A DNA stretch of 64,000 nt from Gillisella vitis (lineage in GTDB: Bacteria > Pseudomonadota > Alphaproteobacteria > Rhizobiales > Rhizobiaceae), in contig WPHV01000017.1 of assembly GCA_009744235.1 (NCBI GenBank), positions 1-64,000 on the forward strand. The letters are read 5' to 3'. Below the pieces are notes generated by a model that saw nothing but the letters and a program-made list of their open reading frames with translations, ran no database searches and had not been told where the DNA came from. Both the position numbers and the translations under genes were made by a program. Each line of letters begins with the position of its first letter. Position 1 is the first letter of the stretch. Positions 44,899-53,615 of the stretch are shown piece after piece.

Positions 44899-47800
44899 TG
44901 CTTCATCACCGGCGTCTGGCGCTGGGCGAGACGCAAATCCTCGGCCTGCCGCAGGGTCTGGACCGTGCGCTCGTGAGCGGCGAGCTGCTGGGACGTGCGC
45001 ATGATCGGCCAGGCGTCCTTCAGACGCTCCTTCTGCTCGGGCTGCATCCTTTCGGAGAGTTTGTCAAACAGCTTTCCGGACGGCTCACGCGCTGCATTGG
45101 TGAGCAGGGTACGCTCGCCGAAGCGTGAGGTGATGGCTTGGTTGAACCCGTCGATCTCAGTCTTAGTTTCGCGATTGCTGAGTGCATAGGCCATAGCCGC
45201 CGGCAGATCGTTGCGGTCGATCGCATCACGCACGCGCTCCAGCACCACATGCGCTGCCGGCGACAGTGCCGGGATGTCGATCGACACGCGCTGACGCAAT
45301 ACCTGCTCGTCAGCCTGCAGCCGCTGCACGGCGGTCTCGCGCATCCTCAGATACTGCTCAAGATCGCGCTTCAAGGCCGGAACATTGAGGTCCGCAACGC
45401 GACGGTCCTCGCGCTCAGTCTTGCTGGCAAGAATGCCGGTCTTGCCCTTCAGCGGTCCGATCGACGCCGGGGCGGTCGTCAGCGTCTGAAGCGCCAGTTT
45501 AGCCGTTTCCTTATCCGCTAGAACCGCATCGAAGTTCATCGCCCGGAAGGCGGTCTCGGGATCAGCAAAGACGTAAGCAAAACGGGTCGAGACCTCTTCC
45601 CATTGTTGTCTGAGGGCTGGATCGGTGTCGAGCTTGTGCTCCACCGTATCGGCGACGGAACCGGAAAAGGTTTTGATGCCTGCGACCATGGGCGCGGCCT
45701 CCTTCATTGTTTGGATTTTTAAGGGGTGGTGCAGACCGAGACGCTCTGCAAAGACGGCAAGGCGCTGCCCGAGATCGACCAATTTCGTCTTCTGGCGCAG
45801 CGTCCAGTCGAGCCGGTCTCGGACAAGGGTGCGGGCCACCTGGACGATGTTGAGCCCGCGGCTTTCCGCAAACCGGAGCGCCTCGCGGTAAAGCTTTCCG
45901 CGTTCGTAATCGAGCGTGGTCTCCTTGGCATTCTTTCGGGAGAGTACCTTGGCCAGGCCGCCATTGAAGGCGAAGGACCGGTGGCCGTAGTAAAGCTGCA
46001 AATCCTCGCGATGGCGGGTCATCGCCACGTAGGTCAGATGCCGGTCGAGGGAGAGGCTTGCCAACACCTTCACGCGGTCGACGGTAGCGCCCTGGCTTTT
46101 GTGGATCGTGGTGGCGTAACCATGATCGAGATTACTGTAGAAGCGCTGCTCAACGATGACGTGCCGTCGCTGATCACCCTCTCCGATGACAGCGACGATC
46201 CTGTTCGGTGCGGCCTCAATGACATGAGCGATCATGCCGTTCTTGACGCCGAGCGACCCTTCGTTCTTCAGAAAGACGATCTGGTCGCCCGCGTCGAACT
46301 GGCGAATGCCGTCAGCCGTTTTGAAGACATGGCCCTCACCGACAATGCCGCGTTCGACGAGTTTTTCGCGGGCCATAATGTTCAGCGTCCGCACGTCGCG
46401 GCGCAGATGCGCGAGGATCAACGTTGTCTTCGACTGATCGTAATCGTTGTTCCAGTCACCGATCAGCCGCTCGACCGCCTCGGCCTTGAGGCGCGTTCCC
46501 GTGATCCTGACATTGGCATCATAGGCGGTCAGCGCCTTTTCCACGTTGCCTCGGGCCAGATCGAGCGATGCCTTGCGCATCCAGTCCTCGCGCTGGCGAT
46601 AGATCGTCTCGAGTTCGGCATAACCGATGCGGTCAACGATGGCGCGGAAGGCAGCACCCGCCTCGATCGGCTGGAGTTGTTCGGGATCGCCAACCAGTAC
46701 GATCTTGGCGCCTGCCCTGACGACGGTATCGACGAAGCCGGCCATCTGTTTTGAGGCGACCATGCCGGCCTCGTCCATGACGAAGACTGCCTTGTCATCG
46801 AGAACGTCTCGACCACGGTTCCAGCGCAGCTCCCACGACGCGAGCGTGCGACTCTGAATGCCAGCCTCCTTCTCCAGACCTTCAGCCGCCTTGCCCGCAA
46901 GCGCGCCACCGACCACACGATAGCCGGCCAGTTCCCATGCCTCACGCGCCGCCTTCATCATCGTGGTCTTGCCAGCACCGGCGCGTCCAACCACGGCCGC
47001 GATCCGGGCGGGACCGGCGATCCGCACGATCGCGGTTTTCTGCTCTTCCGAGAGCCGCTCATGCCGCCGGAACGTTGCGGCCAGAGCTGCTTCAGAGACA
47101 GCATGACCGTCCCGGTTCGACAGCCATAACGCCTGCCGCACCATCGTCGCTTCCAGCCGGATCATCGCCCGGGTCGAATAACGGGCGGGCACCCTCTCCC
47201 CGGTGGAAAAGTCGATCGTGTCGCGCTGCAGCCGGAGAACCTCGGGGTTCAGGATGATGCGTAACATCATCTGCTGGAAGACAGCCGGGTCATCGACATA
47301 ACGATGCAGAACCTTGGCGACATCGCGTTCATCGAAGACGCTCTTCTCTCGCGTGATCAGGTCAAGCACAATGGCTGGATTGTTCACAATGCGGCGGGTG
47401 TTTTCGCTCCGCCGCTCTTCGTTCAATTCGAGGCGCTCAAGCTCTGACCGGACGCCCTGCTCCTGCGCCTTGCGCTCGATCGCCTTGGCGCCAACGCCGA
47501 GATGGATCGTCGGTTCGAGGTCGATCCCCTGCTTCTCGTAGGAACGGCCGTCGATACGGAGATCGATCCCGCCAAGCGCCAGGTGATGGTTCAGCCGCTC
47601 GAACCATCCATCGCGCAGGACGTTGAAGTCGTCTGTCGAACCCGCCCAAAGCTCATAAAGGATTTTCCCGGACTTCGTGCGGACTGGCTGGCCGTCCTCG
47701 CCGATGACCGCCACCTTCTTCGATCCGAACCCGTCCTCGGTCAGCGGGCGCAATGTGGTCATCAGATGGATATGCGGATTGCCGGGATTATCATGGTAAA

Positions 47801-48197
47801 CCCAGTCGGCGACCATACCTTTTGCGAGGATATGCTTCTCAACGAAGTCACGCACCAGAGCGATGTTCTGCTCGGTCGATAACTCCAGCGGAAGAGCGAT
47901 TGTCAGGTCCCGGGCAAGCTGCGCATCGGAGCGCTTCTCAAACGCCTCGACCTTGTTCCAGAAGACTTCCGAAGCTCCGGCGACAGAGCGGTCGGCGATC
48001 ATCGCGCGGACCCATTTCGGGGCATCGGCCGGGAGCAGGAATTCCTCATGCACAAGCCCCTCTTTACGGGTGTAGTCGATGGTGCGGGCCTCGCGCTCAT
48101 ATTCCATCTTCGCGCAGTGCCGGTAGGCGGCAGACAGCACCACGCTGCGGCCGCCGCCGCGGCTGACGATGCTGGCTGAGAAATGGGCGATGGCCAC
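44895..48197 (-). CDS. traA: Relaxase-helicase TraA
   Basis: 1100 residues from the GTG at 48197, the length of Ti-plasmid TraA; a GTG at 48209 would add four residues. The N-terminal MobA/MobL relaxase has AIAHFSASIVSRGGGRSVVLSAAYRHCA and the metal-binding HxH in NPHIHLMTTLRPL. A RecD-like helicase follows with Walker A GRAGAGKT near residue 405, VMDEAGM and ATTIHKSQGATVDRVKVL. TraA nicks oriT and unwinds the transferred strand. It is the first gene of traAFBH, expected to be driven by the tra box at 48363. Confidence 0.96.
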   Translation of the reverse strand: MAIAHFSASIVSRGGGRSVVLSAAYRHCAKMEYEREARTIDYTRKEGLVHEEFLLPADAPKWVRAMIADRSVAGASEVFWNKVEAFEKRSDAQLARDLTIALPLELSTEQNIALVRDFVEKHILAKGMVADWVYHDNPGNPHIHLMTTLRPLTEDGFGSKKVAVIGEDGQPVRTKSGKILYELWAGSTDDFNVLRDGWFERLNHHLALGGIDLRIDGRSYEKQGIDLEPTIHLGVGAKAIERKAQEQGVRSELERLELNEERRSENTRRIVNNPAIVLDLITREKSVFDERDVAKVLHRYVDDPAVFQQMMLRIILNPEVLRLQRDTIDFSTGERVPARYSTRAMIRLEATMVRQALWLSNRDGHAVSEAALAATFRRHERLSEEQKTAIVRIAGPARIAAVVGRAGAGKTTMMKAAREAWELAGYRVVGGALAGKAAEGLEKEAGIQSRTLASWELRWNRGRDVLDDKAVFVMDEAGMVASKQMAGFVDTVVRAGAKIVLVGDPEQLQPIEAGAAFRAIVDRIGYAELETIYRQREDWMRKASLDLARGNVEKALTAYDANVRITGTRLKAEAVERLIGDWNNDYDQSKTTLILAHLRRDVRTLNIMAREKLVERGIVGEGHVFKTADGIRQFDAGDQIVFLKNEGSLGVKNGMIAHVIEAAPNRIVAVIGEGDQRRHVIVEQRFYSNLDHGYATTIHKSQGATVDRVKVLASLSLDRHLTYVAMTRHREDLQLYYGHRSFAFNGGLAKVLSRKNAKETTLDYERGKLYREALRFAESRGLNIVQVARTLVRDRLDWTLRQKTKLVDLGQRLAVFAERLGLHHPLKIQTMKEAAPMVAGIKTFSGSVADTVEHKLDTDPALRQQWEEVSTRFAYVFADPETAFRAMNFDAVLADKETAKLALQTLTTAPASIGPLKGKTGILASKTEREDRRVADLNVPALKRDLEQYLRMRETAVQRLQADEQVLRQRVSIDIPALSPAAHVVLERVRDAIDRNDLPAAMAYALSNRETKTEIDGFNQAITSRFGERTLLTNAAREPSGKLFDKLSERMQPEQKERLKDAWPIMRTSQQLAAHERTVQTLRQAEDLRLAQRQTPVMKQ

Positions 48198-48250
48198 GGC
48201 GTAAAGCACTCCCGGTTCGAACTTCGTTCGTCGGGAGCGGCCACCCTACG

Positions 48251-48311
48251 ACGGCCCCGCCAGGGCCGTGGGCAAGCACGTCGCATCAGCGACGTATAAT
48301 TGCGCCCTTGG
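48251..48311. other. oriT: Origin of transfer (oriT)
   Basis: Two hairpins lie in the traA-traC gap: arms 48251-48257/48263-48269 (ACGGCCC / GGGCCGT) and 48278-48284/48289-48295 (ACGTCGC / GCGACGT). They are followed by ATAATTGCGCCCTTGG (48296-48311). The TGCGCCCT core matches the nick region of RSF1010-type oriT, which Ti-plasmid oriT is known to share. The relaxase TraA and accessory proteins TraC and TraD are encoded on either side. Confidence 0.85.
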
Positions 48312-48362
48312 ATCCGCTCCTTCGGAACGGCGGGATCATCCTCCAAAGTGTCGGCCTTGCCG

Positions 48363-48380
48363 ACGTGCAGATCTGCACAT
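48363..48380. promoter_or_regulatory. tra box between traA and traC
   Basis: ACGTGCAGATCTGCACAT matches the TraR palindrome at 16 of 18 positions, with a perfect core. It is centred 83 bp upstream of traC and about 174 bp upstream of traA. In Ti plasmids one box at this place activates both divergent tra operons. Confidence 0.92.
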
Positions 48381-48454
48381 TCCTTCGGAAGTGCTTTTGG
48401 GGAAATCTTGCAGCGAGACAAACGCCGCAAGATTCCCAGGGAGATGCGACCGGA

Positions 48455-48751
48455 ATGAAGAAACCATCATCGAAGATCAGGGAAGAAATCGCCAGATTGC
48501 AGGATCAGCTGAGACAAGCAGACACACGCGAGGCCGAACGCATTGGCCGGATCGCGCTGAAGGCCGGTCTCGGTGAGATCGAGATCGAGGAGACCGAACT
48601 ACAGGCGGCGTTCGAGGAGATCACCGGGCGGTTTCGCGGAGTCAAAGGAGTTGCGACCGGGAAGAAGAATTCCGGGGATGGTCGTACCGGTGGTGAAACA
48701 TCCGCGACGATCGCGTCTGGCGCGGCTGCGGGCAGGCCTGGTGAGGCTTGA
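48455..48751 (+). CDS. traC: Relaxosome accessory protein TraC
   Basis: 98 residues. The N-terminal coiled coil (KIREEIARLQDQLRQADTREAERIGRIALKAGLGEIEIEETELQAAFEEI) matches TraC of Ti plasmids, an oriT accessory protein needed with TraA for nicking. The C-terminal tail is Gly/Ala-rich. First gene of traCDG, driven by the tra box upstream. The start ATG is preceded by a modest AGGGAGAT. Confidence 0.92.
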   Translation: MKKPSSKIREEIARLQDQLRQADTREAERIGRIALKAGLGEIEIEETELQAAFEEITGRFRGVKGVATGKKNSGDGRTGGETSATIASGAAAGRPGEA

Positions 48752-48755
48752 ACGG

Positions 48756-48971
48756 ATGGCCCGCACGTTGACGACTGACGCGCGAAAGAAAGACACGCGC
48801 GAAAAAATCGAGCTCGGTGGCCTCATCGTCAAGGCAGGACTGCGCTATGAGAAGCGGGCACTACTGCTGGGCCTGCTGATCGATGCCAGTCGTCGCCTGA
48901 AGGGCGACGATGCGGAGCAATCGCGCCTCACGGCGATAGGCGCGGAGGCGTTCGCTCATGACGGCGAGTAA
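48756..48971 (+). CDS. traD: Conjugal transfer protein TraD
   Basis: 71 residues. The sequence RKKDTREKIELGGLIVKAGLRYEKRALLLGLLIDASRRL is the TraD signature of Ti plasmids. It lies four bases after traC and overlaps traG by 14 bases. It is an accessory gene of the relaxosome block. A longer in-frame extension to 48573 is a shadow of traC. Confidence 0.92.
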   Translation: MARTLTTDARKKDTREKIELGGLIVKAGLRYEKRALLLGLLIDASRRLKGDDAEQSRLTAIGAEAFAHDGE

Positions 48972-50928
48972 AGTGTTCCTCGCCGTCATCCCGGCCACGA
49001 CGATGATCGTCGTAGTGGTTCTAATGCCGGGCGTCGAACACTGGCTCGCCGCGTTCGGAAAGACGGCGCAGGCCAAACTGATGCTCGGGCGTATCGGCCT
49101 CGCGCTGCCCTATGCCATCGCGGCTGCAATCGGCACGATCTTTCTGTTCGCGGCAAATGGCGCAGTGGGTATCAAGGCTGCGGGATGGGGCGTCTTCAGC
49201 GGAAATGGAGTGGCAATCCTCATCGCTCTCCTGCGCGAGGGGGTTCGCCTGGCCGGGATCGCCGGCGAAATTCCGGAAGGACAATCCGTGCTCGGATATG
49301 TGGATCCCGCAACGATGCTTGGCGCATCGACAACGTTCCTTGCCGGTGTCTTCGCGCTGCGCGTCGCGATGAAGGGTAACGCAGCTTTTGCCAAAGCCGC
49401 ACCACGGCGGATTGGGGGAAAGCGAGCGGTGCATGGCGAGGCCGACTGGATGAAGGTGCAGGAGGCTGCAAAGCTCTTCCCCGATCCAGGCGGCGTCGTC
49501 GTCGGCGAACGGTATCGCGTCGATCGCGATAGCGTTGCGGCTGTGTCGTTCCGCGCCGATGATCCGTCGACCTGGGGCGCGGGAGGCAAGAGCCCGCTCC
49601 TATGCTTCGACGGCTCCTTCGGCTCCTCGCATGGCATCGTCTTCGCCGGCTCAGGCGGTTTCAAGACGACGTCGGTCACGGTCCCGACCGCGCTCAAGTG
49701 GGGTGGCGGCCTCGTCGTCCTCGACCCGTCGAGCGAGGTCGCGCCGATGGTATCGGAGCATCGCCGCAAGGCTGGCCGGAAGGTGATCATTCTCGATCCC
49801 TCGACGTCAGGCATCGGCTTCAATGCGCTCGACTGGATCGGGCGACACGGCAGCACGAAGGAAGAAGACATCGTCGCAGTCGCAACGTGGATCATGACCG
49901 ACAATCCGCGATCAGCGTCTGCCCGCGACGACTTCTTCCGGGCATCGGCGATGCAGCTTCTGACAGCCCTGATCGCAGACGTCTGCCTGTCCGGTCACAC
50001 GGACGAGGAAGACCAGACGCTGCGCCGTGTGCGGAAGAATCTTTCGGAGCCAGAGCCACAGCTGCGGGCGCGCCTGACCAAGATCTACGAACAGTCGGAA
50101 TCGGACTTCGTGAAGGAGAATGTTTCGGTCTTCGTCAACATGACACCCGAGACCTTTTCCGGGGTCTACGCCAATGCGGTGAAGGAGACCCACTGGCTGT
50201 CCTATCCCAACTATGCCGCGCTCGTCTCGGGCGACAGTTTCTCGACCGACGATCTCGCCGATGGCGGGACAGACATCTTCATCGCGCTCGATCTGAAGGT
50301 ACTCGAAGCCCATCCGGGACTGGCGCGTGTGGTTATCGGATCGCTGCTCAATGCCATCTACAATCGAAATGGCGATGTCAAAGGTCGCGCGCTCTTCCTG
50401 CTTGATGAGGTCGCCAGGCTCGGCTATCTGCGGATCTTAGAGACCGCGCGCGACGCCGGGCGCAAATATGGCATCACGCTGACGATGATCTTCCAGTCCA
50501 TCGGCCAGATGCGCGAGGCCTATGGCGGGCGGGACGCGACGAGCAAGTGGTTCGAATCCGCGTCGTGGATCTCGTTTGCCGCGATCAACGATCCCGACAC
50601 GGCCGACTATATCTCGAAACGCTGCGGCGATACGACAGTCGAAGTCGACCAGACAAACCGCTCTTCAGGGATGAAGGGATCGTCGCGCTCACGCTCCCGG
50701 CAGCTCAGCCGCCGGCCGCTGATGCTGCCGCATGAGGTGCTGCGCATGCGCGCTGACGAGCAGATCGTGTTCACGTCAGGCAATCCGCCGCTCAGATGTG
50801 GACGCGCCATCTGGTTCAGACGCAAGGATATGAGCGCGTCCGTTGGAGAAAACCGTTTTCACAAGCAAATCACAGAAGGGGTGAAGAGCTATAAGGCCGC
50901 TCCGACGACAGACACAGAGGCGACATGA
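48958..50928 (+). CDS. traG: Type IV coupling protein TraG
   Basis: 656 residues. TraG is the VirD4-family ATPase that hands the TraA-DNA complex to the Trb channel. N-terminal membrane spans cover about 5-130. Then comes KRAVHGEADWMKVQEAAKLFP, Walker A SGGFKTTS near 229-236, Walker B LVVLDPSSEV and LLDEVARLGYLRIL near 480. The C-terminal Ser/Arg-rich stretch (SSGMKGSSRSRSRQLS) is usual. It overlaps the following nuclease gene by four bases. Confidence 0.97.
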   Translation: MTASKVFLAVIPATTMIVVVVLMPGVEHWLAAFGKTAQAKLMLGRIGLALPYAIAAAIGTIFLFAANGAVGIKAAGWGVFSGNGVAILIALLREGVRLAGIAGEIPEGQSVLGYVDPATMLGASTTFLAGVFALRVAMKGNAAFAKAAPRRIGGKRAVHGEADWMKVQEAAKLFPDPGGVVVGERYRVDRDSVAAVSFRADDPSTWGAGGKSPLLCFDGSFGSSHGIVFAGSGGFKTTSVTVPTALKWGGGLVVLDPSSEVAPMVSEHRRKAGRKVIILDPSTSGIGFNALDWIGRHGSTKEEDIVAVATWIMTDNPRSASARDDFFRASAMQLLTALIADVCLSGHTDEEDQTLRRVRKNLSEPEPQLRARLTKIYEQSESDFVKENVSVFVNMTPETFSGVYANAVKETHWLSYPNYAALVSGDSFSTDDLADGGTDIFIALDLKVLEAHPGLARVVIGSLLNAIYNRNGDVKGRALFLLDEVARLGYLRILETARDAGRKYGITLTMIFQSIGQMREAYGGRDATSKWFESASWISFAAINDPDTADYISKRCGDTTVEVDQTNRSSGMKGSSRSRSRQLSRRPLMLPHEVLRMRADEQIVFTSGNPPLRCGRAIWFRRKDMSASVGENRFHKQITEGVKSYKAAPTTDTEAT

Positions 50929-51368
50929 CATTGAGACTTTTTACGGCAATTGCCAGCCTATCCCCCTTAGCCATTGGCTTCCTCGCATCTGTCGCCTCAG
51001 CCCAGCCTTCAAGCAGTGCAAGTGAAACCTTCTCGATGTGCAACGGCGGCCATAGGATCACCTGCGTGGTGGATGGTGATACGTTCTGGTTTCGAGGTGA
51101 GAAGATCAGGATCGCCGACATCGACACGCCGGAGCTCAGCCCGCCAAGATGCGAGCGCGAACGCGAGCGCGGACTTGCGGCGAAACAGCGTCTGCTCGAC
51201 ATCCTCAATTCGGGTCCGGTCTCGTTCAAGACGACCGCCAGAGATGAAGATCGCTTCGGTCGCAAGCTCAGGATCGTCTACCGCGAGCGACGATCGGTCG
51301 GCGATATTCTCGTCGCCGAAGGCTTGGCTCGGAAGTGGGAAGGATCACGACGGAGTTGGTGCGAATGA
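50925..51368 (+). CDS. Secreted thermonuclease-like protein
   Basis: 147 residues. A signal peptide ends near SVASAQPS (about 25). A staphylococcal-nuclease fold follows (CVVDGDTFWFRGEKIRIADIDTPEL, then RDEDRFGRKLRIVYRERRSVGDILVAEGLARKW). The catalytic Asp, Arg and Glu positions of the family can be matched. Small nucleases of this kind commonly follow traG on rhizobial plasmids. The start overlaps the traG stop (ATGA), so it is in the traCDG operon. Confidence 0.88.
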   Translation: MTLRLFTAIASLSPLAIGFLASVASAQPSSSASETFSMCNGGHRITCVVDGDTFWFRGEKIRIADIDTPELSPPRCERERERGLAAKQRLLDILNSGPVSFKTTARDEDRFGRKLRIVYRERRSVGDILVAEGLARKWEGSRRSWCE

Positions 51369-51462
51369 AACGGATGCACGGATCACTGTCGTGAATCGAT
51401 AATGCCTGTCCGATTCAAAACTCTCATTGGACGGCCGAATCCGAACGCGCGATTCTTCTGTT

Positions 51463-51729
51463 ATGATCACGCAGCCCTACCACCTCTATGTCGAGCGTAT
51501 CGCGCCAGAAAAGAACATGGCGCGGTTTTACGCATTGGCCGTTCAGCCGACACTGTTTGGCGAGGTGTCTCTTGTGCGCGCCTGGGGCCGGATCGGAACG
51601 CGCGGACAGCAGATGGTGCATCTGTTCGACAACGAGAGCCAGGCCATCAACCTGTTCCTCAATGTCCTTCGCGAGAAGCGTAAGCGGGGCTATCGGCCGA
51701 AACCACCTGTGGACATCCAGCGGATCTGA
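51463..51729 (+). CDS. Stand-alone WGR-domain protein
   Basis: 88 residues. Nearly the whole protein is a WGR domain (LVRAWGRIGTRGQQMVHLFDNESQAINLFLNVLREKRKRGY). WGR domains occur in PARP and in MolR-type proteins and bind nucleic acid ends. The first visible ATG (51463) is taken; a GTG-type extension to 51427 is not needed. Function on the plasmid is unknown. Confidence 0.8.
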   Translation: MITQPYHLYVERIAPEKNMARFYALAVQPTLFGEVSLVRAWGRIGTRGQQMVHLFDNESQAINLFLNVLREKRKRGYRPKPPVDIQRI

Positions 51730-51812
51730 TCCTCGTCCCCGTGGTCGCCAATGACAATCCGGTCAGAAGCTGGCACGGATTTTGTCTTTGACAACAAGAT
51801 ACGAGGAATTCC

Positions 51813-52091
51813 ATGACCACCACCAATGAAATCGCCGACAAGATTGCAGCCGACAACGGCCTGACGAAAGTTCAGGCCAAGGGTATTGTCGAGGCCGTGT
51901 TCCAGGCCATCGCCGATGCCGCAGGCTCTGATGCAGAAACGTCGATCCCAGGCTTCGGCAAGTTTAAGGTGAAAGCATCACCTGAGCGCGAGGGCCGCAA
52001 TCCTGCGACCGGAGAAAAGATGACTGTTGCCGCTTCGAAGAAGTTGACCTTTGCGCCTGCCAAGGCGCTCAAGGATGCACTGAACAAGTGA
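51813..52091 (+). CDS. HU-family DNA-binding protein
   Basis: 92 residues. The HU fold is clear (NEIADKIAADNGLTKVQAKGIVEAVFQAI, then IPGFGKFKVKASPEREGRNPATGEKM). It is a nucleoid-type DNA-bending protein, here plasmid-borne. The start ATG follows AGGAATTCC. A GC-rich hairpin lies just downstream. Confidence 0.94.
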   Translation: MTTTNEIADKIAADNGLTKVQAKGIVEAVFQAIADAAGSDAETSIPGFGKFKVKASPEREGRNPATGEKMTVAASKKLTFAPAKALKDALNK

Positions 52092-52106
52092 TCCCTGACG
52101 TGGAGA

Positions 52107-52128
52107 GCCCCGCCTTGGCGGGCGGGGC
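52107..52128. terminator. GC-rich hairpin between convergent HU and DUF736 genes
   Basis: Arms 52107-52114 and 52121-52128 (GCCCCGCC / GGCGGGGC), loop TTGGCG. It lies between the HU stop and the DUF736 stop. No T run follows, so termination efficiency is uncertain. Confidence 0.6.
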
Positions 52129-52136
52129 ATCCGGTA

Positions 52137-52448
52137 TCAGTCCCGGTTCGATCGGGACCAGATGAGGGAGAGGCCTTCCTCGCCTTCGACCTCGATCAGC
52201 GTTGCGTAGATCGGGGCCGGGAAGCTCGGGTCGTCGAGCTTGACCGAGAGGTAGTCGCGGCCTTCGTTCGAGGTCTTCTTCCAGGCTGCGCCGAATTCGA
52301 CCGTAGCTCCTGCGAGGATGCGGTAGTCCGGGCCCTTTTCGGAAGTGCGCTCAACAGTGCGGATGGTTGCCTTGACGTTGAGGTTGAGGGTCTTGATGGT
52401 GCCGGAGAAGCCGTTGCTGGAGGCGGTGAAAGAGCCGATGGTTGCCAT
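52137..52448 (-). CDS. DUF736 family protein
   Basis: 103 residues from the ATG at 52448 with AGGAATACG upstream. The opening MATIGSFTASSNGFSGTIKTLNLN and FGAAWKKTSNEGRDYLSVKLDDPSFPAPIYATL are the DUF736 signature. The family is frequent on rhizobial plasmids and integrative elements near transfer genes; function unknown. An upstream in-frame extension is a shadow. Confidence 0.93.
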   Translation of the reverse strand: MATIGSFTASSNGFSGTIKTLNLNVKATIRTVERTSEKGPDYRILAGATVEFGAAWKKTSNEGRDYLSVKLDDPSFPAPIYATLIEVEGEEGLSLIWSRSNRD

Positions 52449-52998
52449 TGTCGTATTCCTTTTCGGTTGTTCGGGCCGCGTCCATCGCGGCCTCGATGGC
52501 AGTCGATAGGACCGGGGACGATCGGCCTGCACCTGAAAGGCCGAAACGGAGTGGAGGACGGCCAAAGGAGAGGCTTTCTTGTCTCGCGAGGAATGACGGC
52601 AAAGCCGACAGGGGAAGAAAACGATCCGGCCGTTGCGGATGCCGATCGAGCCGAAAGCAGTGAGGCGATCTTTGGTCAGACATGCCCCATCGAGACCGCA
52701 GTGGACGTGCCAGCTAGCAGATAAAGGGGTACGGCAATGGCAACCATCTGGGCGGAATACATTGCAACAGGTTCATAACGAGGCCAGCAAATAGCGCGGC
52801 AATAGTGGACTGAACCAACGCTTTTCATTGTCGCAATCAAATCGACTCGGAAACCGAAGCAGGGCATTTGAAAGTGGGCGATGCTGGAAACCAGCCGGGT
52901 CGATTGTCGCGGTACAGTCCTGTACGATGCCAGATCAGATGATCCTCGGTGGTGCGATAAAAGATCGTCCGGGTAGATCCGGCCAAGAGGAAAAGCCC
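52449..52998. other. Gene-free stretch upstream of DUF736 and the PLD module
   Basis: 550 bp. It must hold the divergent promoters of the DUF736 gene and the two-gene module starting near 52999. Overlapping frames are present but none has a good start or recognisable sequence. Confidence 0.5.
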
Positions 52999-53610
52999 GT
53001 GGTACACAAACGACAATCTAAAAATGAAATCGCCTGGTCATCTGAAGCGGTCGTTTCTTTCTTCGGACGAAGCAATTGGCTCGACGAGTTTGTTCTTCGC
53101 CCGCTTTCCCACATCGCATCCTGCTGGGAACTTCGTCGCACGGGAACAATCGGTGTCTTCATGGAAGAGGAAGAGAGCCTGGCGGGTCTCATGAATACTC
53201 TCATCGGGGACATTTCCATGGCAACGCCGCCCGCCGACTATCATGGGCACGAGGATGCGGTCATTCGATTGCGCAATGGGCCAGAAAACAGCTTTATATA
53301 TCTGGAAGGGAAAAGATGGCGTGATCGTAGGACCGGTGAGCCTCTCGGAAAATCCGCCATCGGCGGGCTACTCGAACAGGCTGCGATTGGTTACGATGAC
53401 GTTCCCGACCTGATACTTGCCGCAGCTGGCCGCGTCGCTGTCGCCCTGAAGTTTGGTCAAGCAAACTTCGACGATCTCGACGATGGCCACTCTGACATGT
53501 TGTCGGAGGTCTTGACGGTCATCCTATTTATTCGAGCGAACGCAACGTGGCTTCCGGAACAGGCAGAGCGCGAAGCGGCACTGGAAGCTGGTCTACCGAC
53601 CCAGTTCTGA
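52999..53610 (+). CDS. Uncharacterised protein, first gene of the PLD-nuclease module
   Basis: 203 residues from a GTG with AAGAGGAAA upstream; upstream starts (52828, 52927) are possible. I do not recognise a family. Visible are SKNEIAWSSEAVVSFFGRSNWLDEFVL and, further on, NSFIYLEGKRWRDRRTGEP; the latter has an ExK-like element that could belong to a PD-(D/E)XK-type fold, but the other acidic residues are not certain. The next gene starts within or directly after it, so the two are probably cotranscribed and functionally linked. Confidence 0.7.
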   Translation: MVHKRQSKNEIAWSSEAVVSFFGRSNWLDEFVLRPLSHIASCWELRRTGTIGVFMEEEESLAGLMNTLIGDISMATPPADYHGHEDAVIRLRNGPENSFIYLEGKRWRDRRTGEPLGKSAIGGLLEQAAIGYDDVPDLILAAAGRVAVALKFGQANFDDLDDGHSDMLSEVLTVILFIRANATWLPEQAEREAALEAGLPTQF

Positions 53611-53615
53611 TCGGA

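Noticed and set aside
45726..46754. 342-residue plus-strand open frame
   Set aside because: It is antisense to the helicase part of traA; the sequence resembles no known family and has no ribosome-binding site.
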